A DNA stretch of 60,027 nucleotides from Basidiobolus meristosporus CBS 931.73 (Eukaryota > Basidiobolomycota > Basidiobolomycetes > Basidiobolales > Basidiobolaceae). Below are positions 49,412-59,855 of this stretch, one piece after another; position 1 is the stretch's first letter; the number at the start of each line of letters is the position of its first letter. A program made the translations under genes and the position numbers. The stretch is taken from NCBI GenBank assembly GCA_002104905.1, contig MCFE01000545.1, positions 1-60,027 of the forward strand, read 5' to 3'. Under the pieces are notes generated by a model. That model was not told the origin of the DNA, did not search any database, and worked only from the letters and a program-made list of their open reading frames with translations.

Positions 49412-51318
49412 TTAGGGGGGTGACAGGCACCAACAGGTGAAACCTTTATTTCAGCTGAAACAAAGAAGCCAGTGCTACTGTGGTAGCTTTGATACTAGAG
49501 TGTGTAGCTGAAGGGAATTTGTAGGTAAGTGAATATGGAGAGATGATAGTTCTTCTTTACTCAAGACACTATTCAGTGGGAAGGGGGGCAGCAAGAGAGG
49601 TAAGAATGATTTTTGAACAGCATTGATAAGGGGAATATGATAAGGATTGATACTCATCATAAAGGGAGTGTGCTGCTTCAGATATTGCTGCCAAAGGTCT
49701 GTCAAGTACTTCAGGTAGGCCAGCTTGGGCTTTTCTGACTGCAGAATATACTGAGCAAACTTCTTGACATCTGGATCTTCAAGTATAGTTCTCCAGAAGG
49801 ATCCGGGTGTAGTGTGGTGTGTTCTCTTCCAGGCCCTAATCAGCAGGTTGCTGCAGTGGTGAAGTTTGAGATATAATCTGGTTCTAAGATAGAGATGTCT
49901 GATCTTGTAGGGCATAAACCCAAAAGCACCAAGAATAGCATGTCTGTAGGGACATTAATGCAGATGAGGCACCAGGGAGGTAATGCACCATACTGCAAAC
50001 TTGTCAAGCTTAGTGCACTCTCTAGAAGTAAGAGGGCAAAGTGGTAAGCAAAATTCCAGGACAGGGAAGACAAACTGCTTGAGTAGAAGGAGGCAGCTGG
50101 GAGCTGAAGTTGTAGGGGGAGTAACAGCCAAGTAGCTTGTGGAGTGGTTGTCTTGCCAGGATCAATCTCTTCTTCAGGTGTGCTCCAGAGTCTAGTCCAG
50201 TAGGAAGGAATGGAAAGCCAAGATATGTAGCAGAAACCTGAGCAGGTAGAGTGCAGTTCTTTAAGTTGATAGGATGACACAAAGGTACTGTCTTTGCACT
50301 GGAAAGCTGGAGATTATTCTTCTTCAGATACTGGTGGATGCTCTGGGAGCCTTGTTGCACATTGGAGGAGGATATTCTGATGTCATCAACTAAGAGAGTA
50401 ACCAAGCTGTCAGCTGAGAGTCTTGTGAAGTCATTCAGGAAAATGGCAAATAGTATAGGACCAAGCACAGAGCCCTGAACCACTCCATTAGGAACTGAGA
50501 ACACAGTTGATTGCTCACTTGGGTGCAGAATTCTTCCTTGTGGATCCAGAAACAGAGACCTGACAAGGAGGGTGAGAGAGGTACTGGAAAAGCTTTGCAG
50601 CTTGGACCATAGCCAATTTCTGTCAACTGAATCAAAGGCCTTAGTGATATCAAACAGAACAGAGGGATACTTGCACTGTAGAGAGTGATCTTGACTCAGT
50701 ATGACTGCATATTACAAGGAGAGGCTAGGAGCAAAGCCAACCTGTGCAGGGTGAAGCTTGAGGCAGTCAGAGTAGAGCTCCTGAGCAATCAGAAGCTCAA
50801 ACACCTTTCTGCATGTGGGCAGCAGAGATATTGGTCTGTAGAGGCTGGGATCCAGGTGCTTTCCTTTCACCCTTGTACAGTGGCAGAGCATTGGTAAAGG
50901 ACCATTCTTCTGGAGTAGAAAGCTGGGCTTAGCATTGCTGAAGCAGTGGAAGTAGAAGAGCAGACATTGCCTTGGTACTAGTCTTCAGAAGCTCATACAA
51001 TATTGTGTCCACACCTGAAGCAGTAGAGTTGGGGAGCCTCTTGAGCACGTTATGGATTCTGTCTTGCTCAAGTGCAAGTGGGGTTGGCAGAGTCTTGAAA
51101 TCAGGATGAAAGCCAGGAGTTGAGTACTGCTTTGTTGAGAAGAAGATGTTGGCCAGCTGTTCTGTTGAGGGTGACTTCCTGGAGGAGGGCCTCAATGCCC
51201 TGTAGAGTCTTGACAATGTTCTTGTTATAGAGTTGGAAGATAGCAAAGGCAAAGAGCTCATAATATGGTTCCAGAGCTGAGTATACAGAGTGTGGTGAAT
51301 TGCCTTGGAGTAGTGTAT
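49412..51318 (-). mobile_element. Telomere-associated LINE, family 1, copy A (decayed)
   Basis: A non-LTR retrotransposon fragment with reverse transcriptase split over at least five frames: LSRLYRALRPSSRKSPSTEQ near 51200, QGSVLGPILFAIFLNDF (50430-50480), the catalytic segment VTLLVDDIRISSS where FADD has become LVDD (50350-50400), then KAWKRTHHTTPGSFWRTILE and the C-terminal HTLVSKLPQ. The 3' end at 49412 abuts GGTTAGGGGGG. It reaches further upstream than copies B and C and carries the most frameshifts, so it is the oldest of the three. Confidence 0.9.
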
Positions 51319-51535
51319 GGCTAAGTTAGGAGAGGGAAAGTCACCAAGTTGGTGAAATCATTACTTGAGTCAAGAACTAATCTAGGTGCAAATAAAGAAG
51401 CCAATTAAGATGTCTAGAACCACTCTAATAAGTGATCTAATTTATGTTTTGCCTCATCTCTAATGTTTGTCTCAATAAAGTAAAGCTCATCAGGGGTGAA
51501 TATAAAATTCAAGGGTTTTGGGGGAAGTACAAATT
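51319..51535 (-). mobile_element. 3'-end fragment of a telomeric retroelement
   Basis: Begins (on the plus strand) with GTTAGGAGAGGGAAAGTCACC and the hairpin TCACC-AAGTT-GGTGA, then about 200 bp of noncoding sequence. Only the 3' end was kept. It abuts copy A on the left and the next fragment on the right. Confidence 0.7.
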
Positions 51536-52484
51536 GTAGGGGAGGGAAAGTCACCAAGGTAGGTGAAATCTTTATTTGATTTCAGACAAGTCTAACTCAA
51601 ATAAAGAAGCCAGCTGGGAATAGAAGATTCCCAAAGTAAAGACTAAGTTGAATATGAATAAATCTAAGCTAAAGTTAAGGCAGTATCCCAGAGTACACTG
51701 GAGCTCAGATTCATGGGTGAGTGAAGTAGATAAGCTTGAGAGATATAACAATCTTTGAGGAAGTGGGTAACAGCAGGTGAAGGGGATTTTTTGATAAGTG
51801 AAGTGAATCTTGAAAGCAGAGATTCCTCTAATGAGAAGGTCCTGTAAACTGGAGAATCAGAAAACTCTTTAAAGGCATGGTCAGTAGGTTCCCAGTAAAA
51901 CTAGTCAGAGACATTTTGAGAGAATTGCTTAGCAATACTTTTGTCAAGTACTACCTCCAGAGTGTGATGGTTGATAAATCTCATGTTAACAATCTTGGAT
52001 ACATTGTAACCTTGTTACTTGAGATACATCCTATGCTCAGATATAGGAATAAATTCCACATTGCAAAGTAGCAGACAGCCCAGTCAGTAGCAGGAGGCAA
52101 ATCAGAGGTGGCAGGAAACTTTCCTTTAGTCTTGGGAGGAGCAGCAGGATGTCTTGAGGAAGCAGCAAAAGACTTTTTGACAGCTCCAGAGTAGGAAGAG
52201 TGAGCAGGAGCAGATGATTCTTGGGGAGTCTTGTTGGCAGGAAGAGTTGGCACAGGGATAATAGATTTCTGCAGATCAGAGAAGGCAGAAAACAGCTTTT
52301 GAACTTGTTTCTTGAGTAGAGCATTTTCAGCTTCAACAGGTGCAAGCCTTTCCTCCAGGAAAGAAATCTGAAGGGAGTGGAGTGAAGGCATAAGAAATAA
52401 GAAGAAAGAGTAGAATGGAGTGCGTGGGAGGAAAAATTAGCAGGGAGAAGAGAAGGAAGGAGCAAGATTCCAGAAGTCAGAATT
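51536..52484 (-). mobile_element. 5'-truncated element fragment with a gag-like (ORF1) frame
   Basis: The 3' end carries TCACC-AAGGTA-GGTGA and the GAAATCTTTATTT block (51549-51580). At 51981-52465 the minus strand encodes a short helical protein (LEERLAPVEAENALLKKQVQ) and a Pro/Ser/Lys-rich part (PPKTKGKFPATSDLPPATDW), as expected for an ORF1 RNA-binding protein. The 5' side ends at TTAGGGTTAGGGG (52488-52500). Confidence 0.65.
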
Positions 52485-55190
52485 TAGGGTTAGGGGTTAG
52501 AAGTCTAAATTCTTTTATTGAATCTGATCAGGTATAGTAATACTATTTCAACTTGATCTAAGTTGAAAAGTGCAAATTGTATAAAGAAGATATATCTATA
52601 GTACTGTGAAGGTAAAATACTGCTCAAGTTGAGTTGAGTTCTGAAAAGAAATTTGTCAACAAATCAGGCTAGAAAATGAAGTAAAGCTGGGAGTTATTTG
52701 AAAGCAAAGCACCAAGGGAAAGTGTAGAGCTATACTACCACTTCCTGGAAGACAGGGATCTCACAGGAAGGCAGAAGCTCAGGTCTTATTGCAGATATGA
52801 TAGCAGAAAGTCTCTGGACAAGCTCCCCTTGTTTGTGAAATTGGAACAATGATTGGGTATCTTTGCACCCAAAGCAGCTCTCTACATGAGAGAAGTAAAA
52901 ATACCTGCTACAGTAGGGGCACTTGGAACCCAAGCAAAGTGTGTTCATTCTCCACCTCATGGCCTGGAAGGCAAAGAAGGAACTCCTGATGTAAAGGGAT
53001 ATGTCTGCTCCACTATGGGAATGTCTACTCTCATGAGAAATAAGTCCAACTCTGTCTTTTGAGCTAGTAACTCTGGAGATATTCTCCAGCTTCCTTTTAT
53101 GCATTGCCACAGAGAGAGGAATATGTTCTCTAGGTGGCTTGGCACTGTTGGAGGCCAGATAATCTTTGTAACCATCAGGAAAGTGTATCTTCTTTCTCAC
53201 CAATGACTTTGGGGTGGCTTGGACTAAGTTGTTAGTAATCTTATTGCCTAAGATCTTCAAAGGATTATTGGGTGATGCTTTTGCATAGTGCTGCCAAATC
53301 TGATACCTAAAGTCTCAAATCTGATTGGCAAAGCCTCAATACCAGTCAGACTATGTATAAGCCTCTAGTATTGCCTAGAATGGTAGTCAGAAGCATTGAC
53401 TATCCAGCCAATAGCTTCTTGCTGCAGAGCTTGTAGCTTGGTAATGAGGTCAGGATCAGCAGCAAAACACATCATAGGAGCAGCATACTCCCAAGATGAC
53501 CTCACAAAGGCCTTGAATAGCTGTAGCCTAATCAGAGGATACCATCTACCCCCTTTGAGCTGTAGGAATCCCAAAGTGGCAGAAGTTCTTTGAATACACT
53601 TTTCAGTGTAAACTGCCCAAGAAATACCACTTTGACAAGTTGGGAGTCCAAGGTAGCTGTAAGAGGAAGGTTGAGGCAGAAGGGAGTTATTGAAGGAAAT
53701 ATTCCACTCTGGTGTAGGACCAATGTATGCTGATGTAGCAGTGTTTACCTCCATACCATTGGCAGTACACCATTGGCTGACTTTACTCAGCAAATGATTA
53801 GCTTCTGAGAGACTCCTAGGCAGCAATTGGATGTCATCAGCAAATAACAGTGCAGAGGGCACAGCAGCTCCTGAGTCATTGGAGCAGAGACTTTGAGCCA
53901 GGTCATCAATGTAGACATTGAGCATGATTGGTGAAAGCAAAGATCCCTGGAATAGCCCCCTGAGCCTGGGAAACGGAGATGATATCACACCATTAACACT
54001 AATAGTGGAGTAGCAGGCTGAGAAGAGTGAGTGTACAATCCTAAGAAGCTGACTGGGTACATTCTGGTTCTTTAGCTTCTTCAGGAGTATTGGGATCACT
54101 ACCCTATCATATGCTTGCTTCAGGTCAACAAAGATTCTGTGTTTTCTTCCTTCATGATCTGATAGGTAAAAAGCATCATGAAATACAACTGAATGTGTTA
54201 CAGTAGAGTAGCCGCCCCTAAAGCCAGCTTGTGCAGGATGAAACTGGGCCAAGGGGGAGTCCTTCAGGTGGTTGAGGAGGCAGGCCTTAAATATTCTTCT
54301 GAGCATTGGTGTCAAGGCAATAGGCCTGAAGCTGTCAATGGTTGATGAAGTGGACTTCTTTGGTAAAGGGTGAATGTGAGAGAGATTACACTGTGAAGGG
54401 GTAAACCCAAACCTGAGGCAATGATGAAAGAAAATCTTCAAATCATCTATGAAAGCTGCATTTCCAGCCAAAACCTTGAGAATGCATATATGAAGGGGTC
54501 CAGACCAGCAGACTTGGAAGAGGGATACTTGCTGATTGTCAGAAGAAGAGACTTGGTAGTGAACCATTGACTACCAGAGAGGGTGTCTTGCATGAAAGAC
54601 CCAAATGCTGGAGCCCAGCCATCTTTAAGGCAATGAGCAGGTGGGTATGCAAATACTTCTTGAAAGTACTTGTAAGCATCATCCACAGCAGAGATACCAG
54701 GATCTCTGGAACTGATTATTACTTCTGCCTGAGTTACCCTTTGAGCTTGCTTGAATATCACAGCAGCCTGCTGAGCAGCTGTGGCAGAGTGAAGTCTCCA
54801 AAGGGGGCACTTCTCCTAGGACCAGATTTGGCAGCATGAACTGAGTAAGTTCCCAGGTACTCCTCACAAATGACCAATACCAGGGAGTGGAAAGCAGTAT
54901 AGGCAGCACTTGGGGCAAGAAGCCAGAGTTGAATGTTTCAAATACAGTTTTGGCAGGCTCTTCTAGCCAATACCACCCCTCTGGGAGTAAGGTTGAAGCA
55001 CACTTGTCTGGAGGAATTGACATGTGGGATAAGCACAAATAGGTCTGGGTAGGTCATACAACTTATATGAAAGAGAGAAAACTAAGCTTGCACCAGTTTG
55101 GATGTAGCAGTTATGTATTAGGTAAGATAATTAGATTTTGTGGGTGGGAGTGAATATAGATGATTATATTATTTTGGAGTGAGTTAGGTT
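52485..55190 (-). mobile_element. Telomere-associated LINE, family 2 (frameshifted)
   Basis: A different non-LTR family. The reverse transcriptase lies mainly in 53365-54567: RPIALTPMLRRIFKACLLNH, FHPAQAGFRGGYSTVTHSVV, LFQGSLLSPIMLNVYIDDLA and the catalytic LLFADDIQLLPRS (intact). Upstream parts in other frames (54447-55038) include KRAQRVTQAEV-like sequence, SSKSAGLDPFIY and WELTQFMLPNL. Downstream, 52730-53260 has a zinc knuckle (CPYCSRYFYFSHVESC). At least two frameshifts and one stop break it. The 3' end, marked by AATAAAAG on the minus strand, joins CTAACCCCTAACCC at about 52488-52503. Confidence 0.9.
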
Positions 55191-55289
55191 AGTTTCCTAG
55201 GAGAGTTGGGAAGTAGGTGAAAGATGGTGTGTGATGGGTGATAGTCAATGAATGATGGGTAATGGTGAAGGTGGTAATAGTGATGGTAG

Positions 55290-55695
55290 GTTTGGTGATT
55301 TGGATGATTGGTATGGTAATGGGTGATTTGGATGTTGCGTATGGCAATGGTGGGTTTGGTGATTTAGATGTTGGGTATGGCAATAGGTGATTTGGATAAT
55401 TGGTATGGCAATAGGTGATTTGGATGATTGGTATGGCAATAGGTGATTTGGATGATTGGTATGGCAATAGGTGATTTGGATGATTGGTATGGCAATGGGT
55501 GATTTGGATGTTGGGTATGGCAATGGTGGGTTTGGTGATTTGGATGTGGGTATAGCAATGGGTGATTTGGATGTTGGGTATGGCAATGGTGGGTTTGGTG
55601 ATTTGGATGATTGGTATGGCAATGGGTGATTTGGATGTTGGGTATGGCAATGGTGGGTTTGGTGATTAGGATGGTGGGTTCAGTGATTTGGATTA
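55290..55695 (+). repeat. 28-bp minisatellite
   Basis: The unit GTATGGCAATAGGTGATTTG+GATGATTG (28 bp) is repeated about 12-14 times, with longer variants that add GGTGGGTTTG. It lies at the 5' side of LINE family 2 and yields several long spurious frames rich in SKSPI or HTNHPNH. Confidence 0.92.
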
Positions 55696-56225
55696 GACTT
55701 AATTTTATGGTAGAGAGAATGTTGATAACCTCTACTTGGTATTTGTATGGTCAGGGAGATTTTGATGGGTGTTATTCAAAAGGTTTGACAGTGTGGTGGT
55801 GTAGAGGTACTCCTGGGAGAAGCTACACAACTCAAGGTGTGTGAGGTGTCTGATGAGTGCAAGAACCTCTGGGTCTAAACTGCTTGTGTCTTTGTCAATA
55901 TGTCTCTATGGTAAAAGCTCCTGATTCTCTAGTTTCCTAGGTGTTCCAAGTGTCTCCAAAGGCCTCTGTGTGTCTTGTGCACAACCCTGAAAAGCTCCTT
56001 GATGGCAGGTCTCAGATGTACTGTTGAAGGCAGGTGCAATGATCAACTACTAATCAATAAGGGAGAAGTGTTACTGATAGAAGGGATGATTTATTGATGA
56101 GGGATTGACTTCCCTTAAATACTTTTCCAGATTGGCAAGTGATTACTAATGACAAGGTTCTAGAAGATTCCAGGCTTCAGTGAAATTCTTGATGATATCA
56201 CTGTGAGCTAAAAATATGCCAAGAA
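55696..56225. other. Unassigned subtelomeric sequence
   Basis: No coding region is recognised. It ends at AATGTTAGGGGAGG, so it may be the 5' part of an unrecognised element or of LINE family 2. Confidence 0.4.
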
Positions 56226-56455
56226 TGTTAGGGGAGGAAAGTCACCAAGTGGTGAAATCTTTATTTACTTATGACAAGTATCTAAAGAAGCCATATTAGT
56301 CTGAAGTAATTACTAGAAAGTTAGGTCTGAGAGATATCTTCCTGTTAGCCAGGTCTGAGAGTTGAGAAGCTGAGTGGTACTGTATTTCCTAGTTAGCTGG
56401 GTCTGAGAGAGGTTTCCTGGAAAGCCAGGCCTGAGAAGTGATAATCTGAGTATTT
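56226..56455 (-). mobile_element. 3'-end fragment of a telomeric retroelement
   Basis: Starts at TTAGGGGAGGAAAGTCACC with the hairpin TCACC-AAGT-GGTGA. The first 100 bp are close to the fragment at 59757-59855. The remainder contains repeats around AGCCAGG(T/C)CTGAGA. Confidence 0.75.
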
Positions 56456-56697
56456 CTTAGGGGGGGGGATGATAATCACCACAGGGTGAAATCATTATTT
56501 AAATCATAAACAAAGAAACCAAGTTTGAATATGAATATTTGAGATGCAGAAAGCCTACAAGATAAACTTGGACTTTGCTGTATCCCTAATTTCCTCAATA
56601 TCAAAGTCTAAAGGAGAATGTAGCAAAACTGCTTGTTCACTGTAGTATTTCTTGAGGAAGTTTATGACTTGAGGGTTAGGGTAGGGTTAGGGGGGGA
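56456..56697 (-). mobile_element. 3'-end fragment plus interstitial telomere repeats
   Basis: Starts at TTAGGGGGGGGGATGATAATC with the hairpin TCACC-ACAG-GGTGA and about 210 bp of noncoding sequence, then GAGGGTTAGGGTAGGGTTAG at 56671-56690. Its first part matches 59631-59722. Confidence 0.75.
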
Positions 56698-58309
56698 GAC
56701 AGTCACCAACAGGTGAAATCTATATTTCAGTTGAAACAAAGAAGCCAGCGCTACTGTTGTAGCTTTGATACAAGAGTGTGTAGCTGAGGGGAATTTGTAG
56801 GTAAGTAAATAAGAAGTGATGATAGTTCTTCAGTGCTCAAGACACTGTTCAGTGGGAAGGGGGGTAGCAAGAGAGGTAAGTATGACTTGTGAACAACATT
56901 AATGAGGGGAATGTGATAAGGATTGATATTCATCATAAAGGGAGTGTGCTGCTGCAGATATTGCTGCCAAAGGTCTGTCAAGTACTTCAGGTAGGCCAGC
57001 TTGGGTTTTTCTGACTGCAGAATATAGTGAGCAAGCTTCTTGACTTCAGGATCTCCAAGTATAGTTCTCCTGCAGGAGCCAGGTGTTGTGTGGTGTGTTC
57101 TCTTCCAGGCCTTAATCAGTGGGTTGTTGCAGTGGTGAAGTCTGAGATATAATCTGGTTCTAAGGTAGAGAAGTCTGATCTTATAGGGCATAAACCCAAA
57201 AGCACCAAGAATAGCATGTCTGTAGGGGCATTCAGGCAAATGAGGCACCAAGGAGGTAATGCACCATACTGCAAACTTGTCAAGCTTAGTGCAGTCTCTA
57301 GAAGTAAGAGAGAGAAGTGGTAAGCCAAATTCCTGGACAGGTAAGACAAACTGCTTGAGTAGAAGAAGGCAGCTGGGAGCTGAAGTTGTAGGAGGAGTAA
57401 CAGCCAGTAGCTTGTGGAGTGCCTGTCTTGCCAGGATAATTCTCTTCTTCAGGTGTGCTCCAGAGTCTAGTCCAGTAGGAAGGAAAGGAAAGCCAAGATA
57501 TGTAGCAGAAACCTGAGCAGGTAGAGTGGAGTTCTCTAAGTTGATGGGAGAGCCCAAAGGTACTGTCTTTGCAATGGAAAGCTGGAGATTATTCTTCTGC
57601 AGATACTGGTGGATGGTCTGGGAGTCTTGTTGCACATTGGAGGAGGATATTCTGATGTCATCAGCAAAGAGAGTAACCAGGCAGTCAGCTGAGAGTCTTG
57701 GGAAATCATTCAGGAAGATGGCAAACAGTATAGGACCAAGCACAGAGCCTTGAACCACTCCATTAGGAACTGAGAACACAGCTGATTGCTCACTTGGGTG
57801 CAGAATTCTTGCTTGTGGATCCAGAAACAGAGACCTGACAAGGAGGGTGAGAGAGGTACTGGAGAAGCATTGCAACTTGGACCAAAGCAGATTTCTGTCA
57901 ACTGAATCAAAGGTCTTAGTAATATCAAACAGAACTGAGGGATACTTGCACTGGAGAGAGTGATCTTGGCTAAGTATGACTGCATATTCCAAGGAGAGGC
58001 CAGGAACAAAGCCAAACTGTGCAGGATGAAACTTGAGGGAGTCAGAGTAGAGCTCCTGAGCAAGCAGAAGATCAAACACCTTTCTGCAGGTGGGTAGCAG
58101 AGATATTGGCCTGTAGGAGCTAGGATCCAGGTGCTTTCCTTTACCCTTGTACAGTGGCAGAACATTTGCAAAGCACCATTCCTCAGGAGTAGAAAGCTGG
58201 GCTGAGCATTGCTGAAACAGTGGAAGCAGAAGTGCAGACATGGCTTTGGTACTAGTCTTCAGAAGCTCATAGGAGATTGTGTCCACACCTGAAGCAGTAG
58301 AGTTGGGGA
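56698..58309 (-). mobile_element. Telomere-associated LINE, family 1, copy B
   Basis: One 511-residue frame (56751-58286) covers the reverse transcriptase and C-terminus: YRPISLLPTCRKVFDLLLAQ, FDITKTFDSVDRNLLWSKLQ, VVQGSVLGPILFAIFLNDF, the catalytic LFADDIRISSS (intact), AVTPPTTSAPSCLLLLKQF and ending HTLVSKLQQ. Truncated at the 5' side directly into GGGTTAGGGGG at 58310. The 3' side has the hairpin and G tract at 56690-56730. Confidence 0.93.
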
Positions 58310-59632
58310 GGGTTAGGGGGGGAGACAGTCACCAACAGGTGAAATCTTTATTTCAGTTGAAACAAAGAAGCCAGCGCTACTGTTGTAGCTTTGATACAAG
58401 AGTGTGTAGCTGAAGGGAATTTGTAGGTAAGTTAATAAGAAGTGATGATAGTTCTTCAGTGCTCAACACACTGTTCAGTGGGAAGGGGGGTAGCAAGAGA
58501 GGTAAGAATGACTTGTGAACAACATTAATGAGGGGAATGTGATAAGGATTGATATTCATCATAAAGGGAGTGTGCTGCTGCAGATATTGCTGCCAAAGGT
58601 CTGTCAAGTACTTCAGGTAGGCCAGCTTGGGTTTTTCTGACTGCAGAATAAATTCAGCAAACTTCTTGACTTCAGGATCTCCAAGTATAGTTCTCCAGCA
58701 GGAGCCAGGTGTTGTGTGGTATGTTCTCTTCCAGGCCTTAATTAGTGGGTAGTTGCAGTTGTGAAGTCTGAGGTATAATCTGGTTCTAAGGTAGAGAAGT
58801 CTGATCTTGTAGGGCATAAACCCAAAAGCACCAAGAATAGCATGTCTGTAGGGGCATTCAGGCAAATGAGGCACCAAGGAGGTAATGCACCATACTGCAA
58901 ACTTGTCAAGCTTAGTGCAGTCTCTAGAAGTAAGAGAGAGAAGTGGTAAGCCAAATTCCAGGACAGGGAAGACAAATTGCTTGAGTAGAAGGAGGCAGCT
59001 TGGAGCTGAAGTTGTAGGAGGAGTAACAGCCAGCAGCTTGTGGAGTGCCTGTCTTGCCATGATAATTCTCTTCTTCAGGTGTGCTCCAGAGTCTAGTCCA
59101 GTAGGAAGGAAAGGAAAGCCAAGATATGTAGCAGAAACCTGAGCAGGTAGAGTGGAGTTCTCTAAGTTGATGGGAGAGCCCAAAGGTACTGTCTTTGCAA
59201 TGGAAAGCTGGAGATTATTCTTCTGCAGATACTGGTGGATGGTCTGGGAGTCTTGTTGCACATTGGAGGAGGATATTCTGATGTCATCAGCAAAGAGAGT
59301 AACCAGGCAGTCAGCTGAGAGTCTTGGGAAATCATTCAGGAAGATGGCAAACAGTATAGGACCAAGCACAGAGCCTTGAACCACTCCATTAGGAACTGAG
59401 AACACAGCTGATTGCTCACTTGGGTGCAGAATTCTTGCTTGTGGATCCAGAAACAGAGACCTGACAAGGAGGGTGAGAGAGGTACTGGAGAAGCATTGCA
59501 ACTTGGACCAAAGCAGATTTCTGTCAACTGAATCAAAGGTCTTAGTAATATCAAACAGAACTGAGGGATACTTGCACTGGAGAGAGTGATCTTGGCTAAG
59601 TATGACTGCATATTACAAGGAGAGGCTAGGAG
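58310..59632 (-). mobile_element. Telomere-associated LINE, family 1, copy C
   Basis: Nearly identical to copy B along its whole length but cut further downstream at its 5' side, within AGGAGAGGCTAGGAGGGTTA (59617-59636). A 374-residue frame (58377-59501) keeps FADD and the C-terminus. The 3' end at 58310-58350 shows GGTTAGGGGGGGAGACAGTC and the hairpin TCACC-AACA-GGTGA. Confidence 0.93.
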
Positions 59633-59722
59633 GGTTAGGGGGATGATCATCACCAAAGGGTGAAATCTTTATTTAAATAATAAATAAAGAAGCCAAGTTT
59701 GAATATGAATATCTGAGATTCA
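59633..59722 (-). mobile_element. Short 3'-end fragment between telomere repeats
   Basis: About 90 bp with GGGTTAGGGGGATGATCATC, hairpin TCACC-AAAG-GGTGA and GAAATCTTTATTT, ending in GATTCAGGGTTAGGG. Confidence 0.8.
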
Positions 59723-59756
59723 GGGTTAGGGTTAGGAGGGTTAGGGTTAGGAGGGG
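59723..59756 (+). repeat. Interstitial telomere repeats
   Basis: Four TTAGGG units, some with an inserted A (TTAGGAGGG), separate two short element fragments. Confidence 0.85.
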
Positions 59757-59855
59757 GGGATGAAAGTCACCAAGTGGTGAAATCTTTATTTACTTATGAC
59801 AAGTATCTAAAGAAGCCAAGTTAATCTGAAGTTATTCCTAGAAAGCTAGGTCTGA
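59757..59855 (-). mobile_element. Distal-most 3'-end fragment
   Basis: About 100 bp with G tract, hairpin TCACC-AAGT-GGTGA and GAAATCTTTATTT, joined directly to the terminal telomere at TCTGAGGGTTAGGG. Confidence 0.82.

Noticed and set aside
55189-55650. Minus-strand frames rich in SKSPI and HTNHPNH
   Set aside because: They are translations of the 28-bp minisatellite, open in several frames at once.
57259-59379. Plus-strand frames repeated identically in LINE copies B and C
   Set aside because: They are antisense shadows of the reverse-transcriptase frame and are duplicated only because the elements are.
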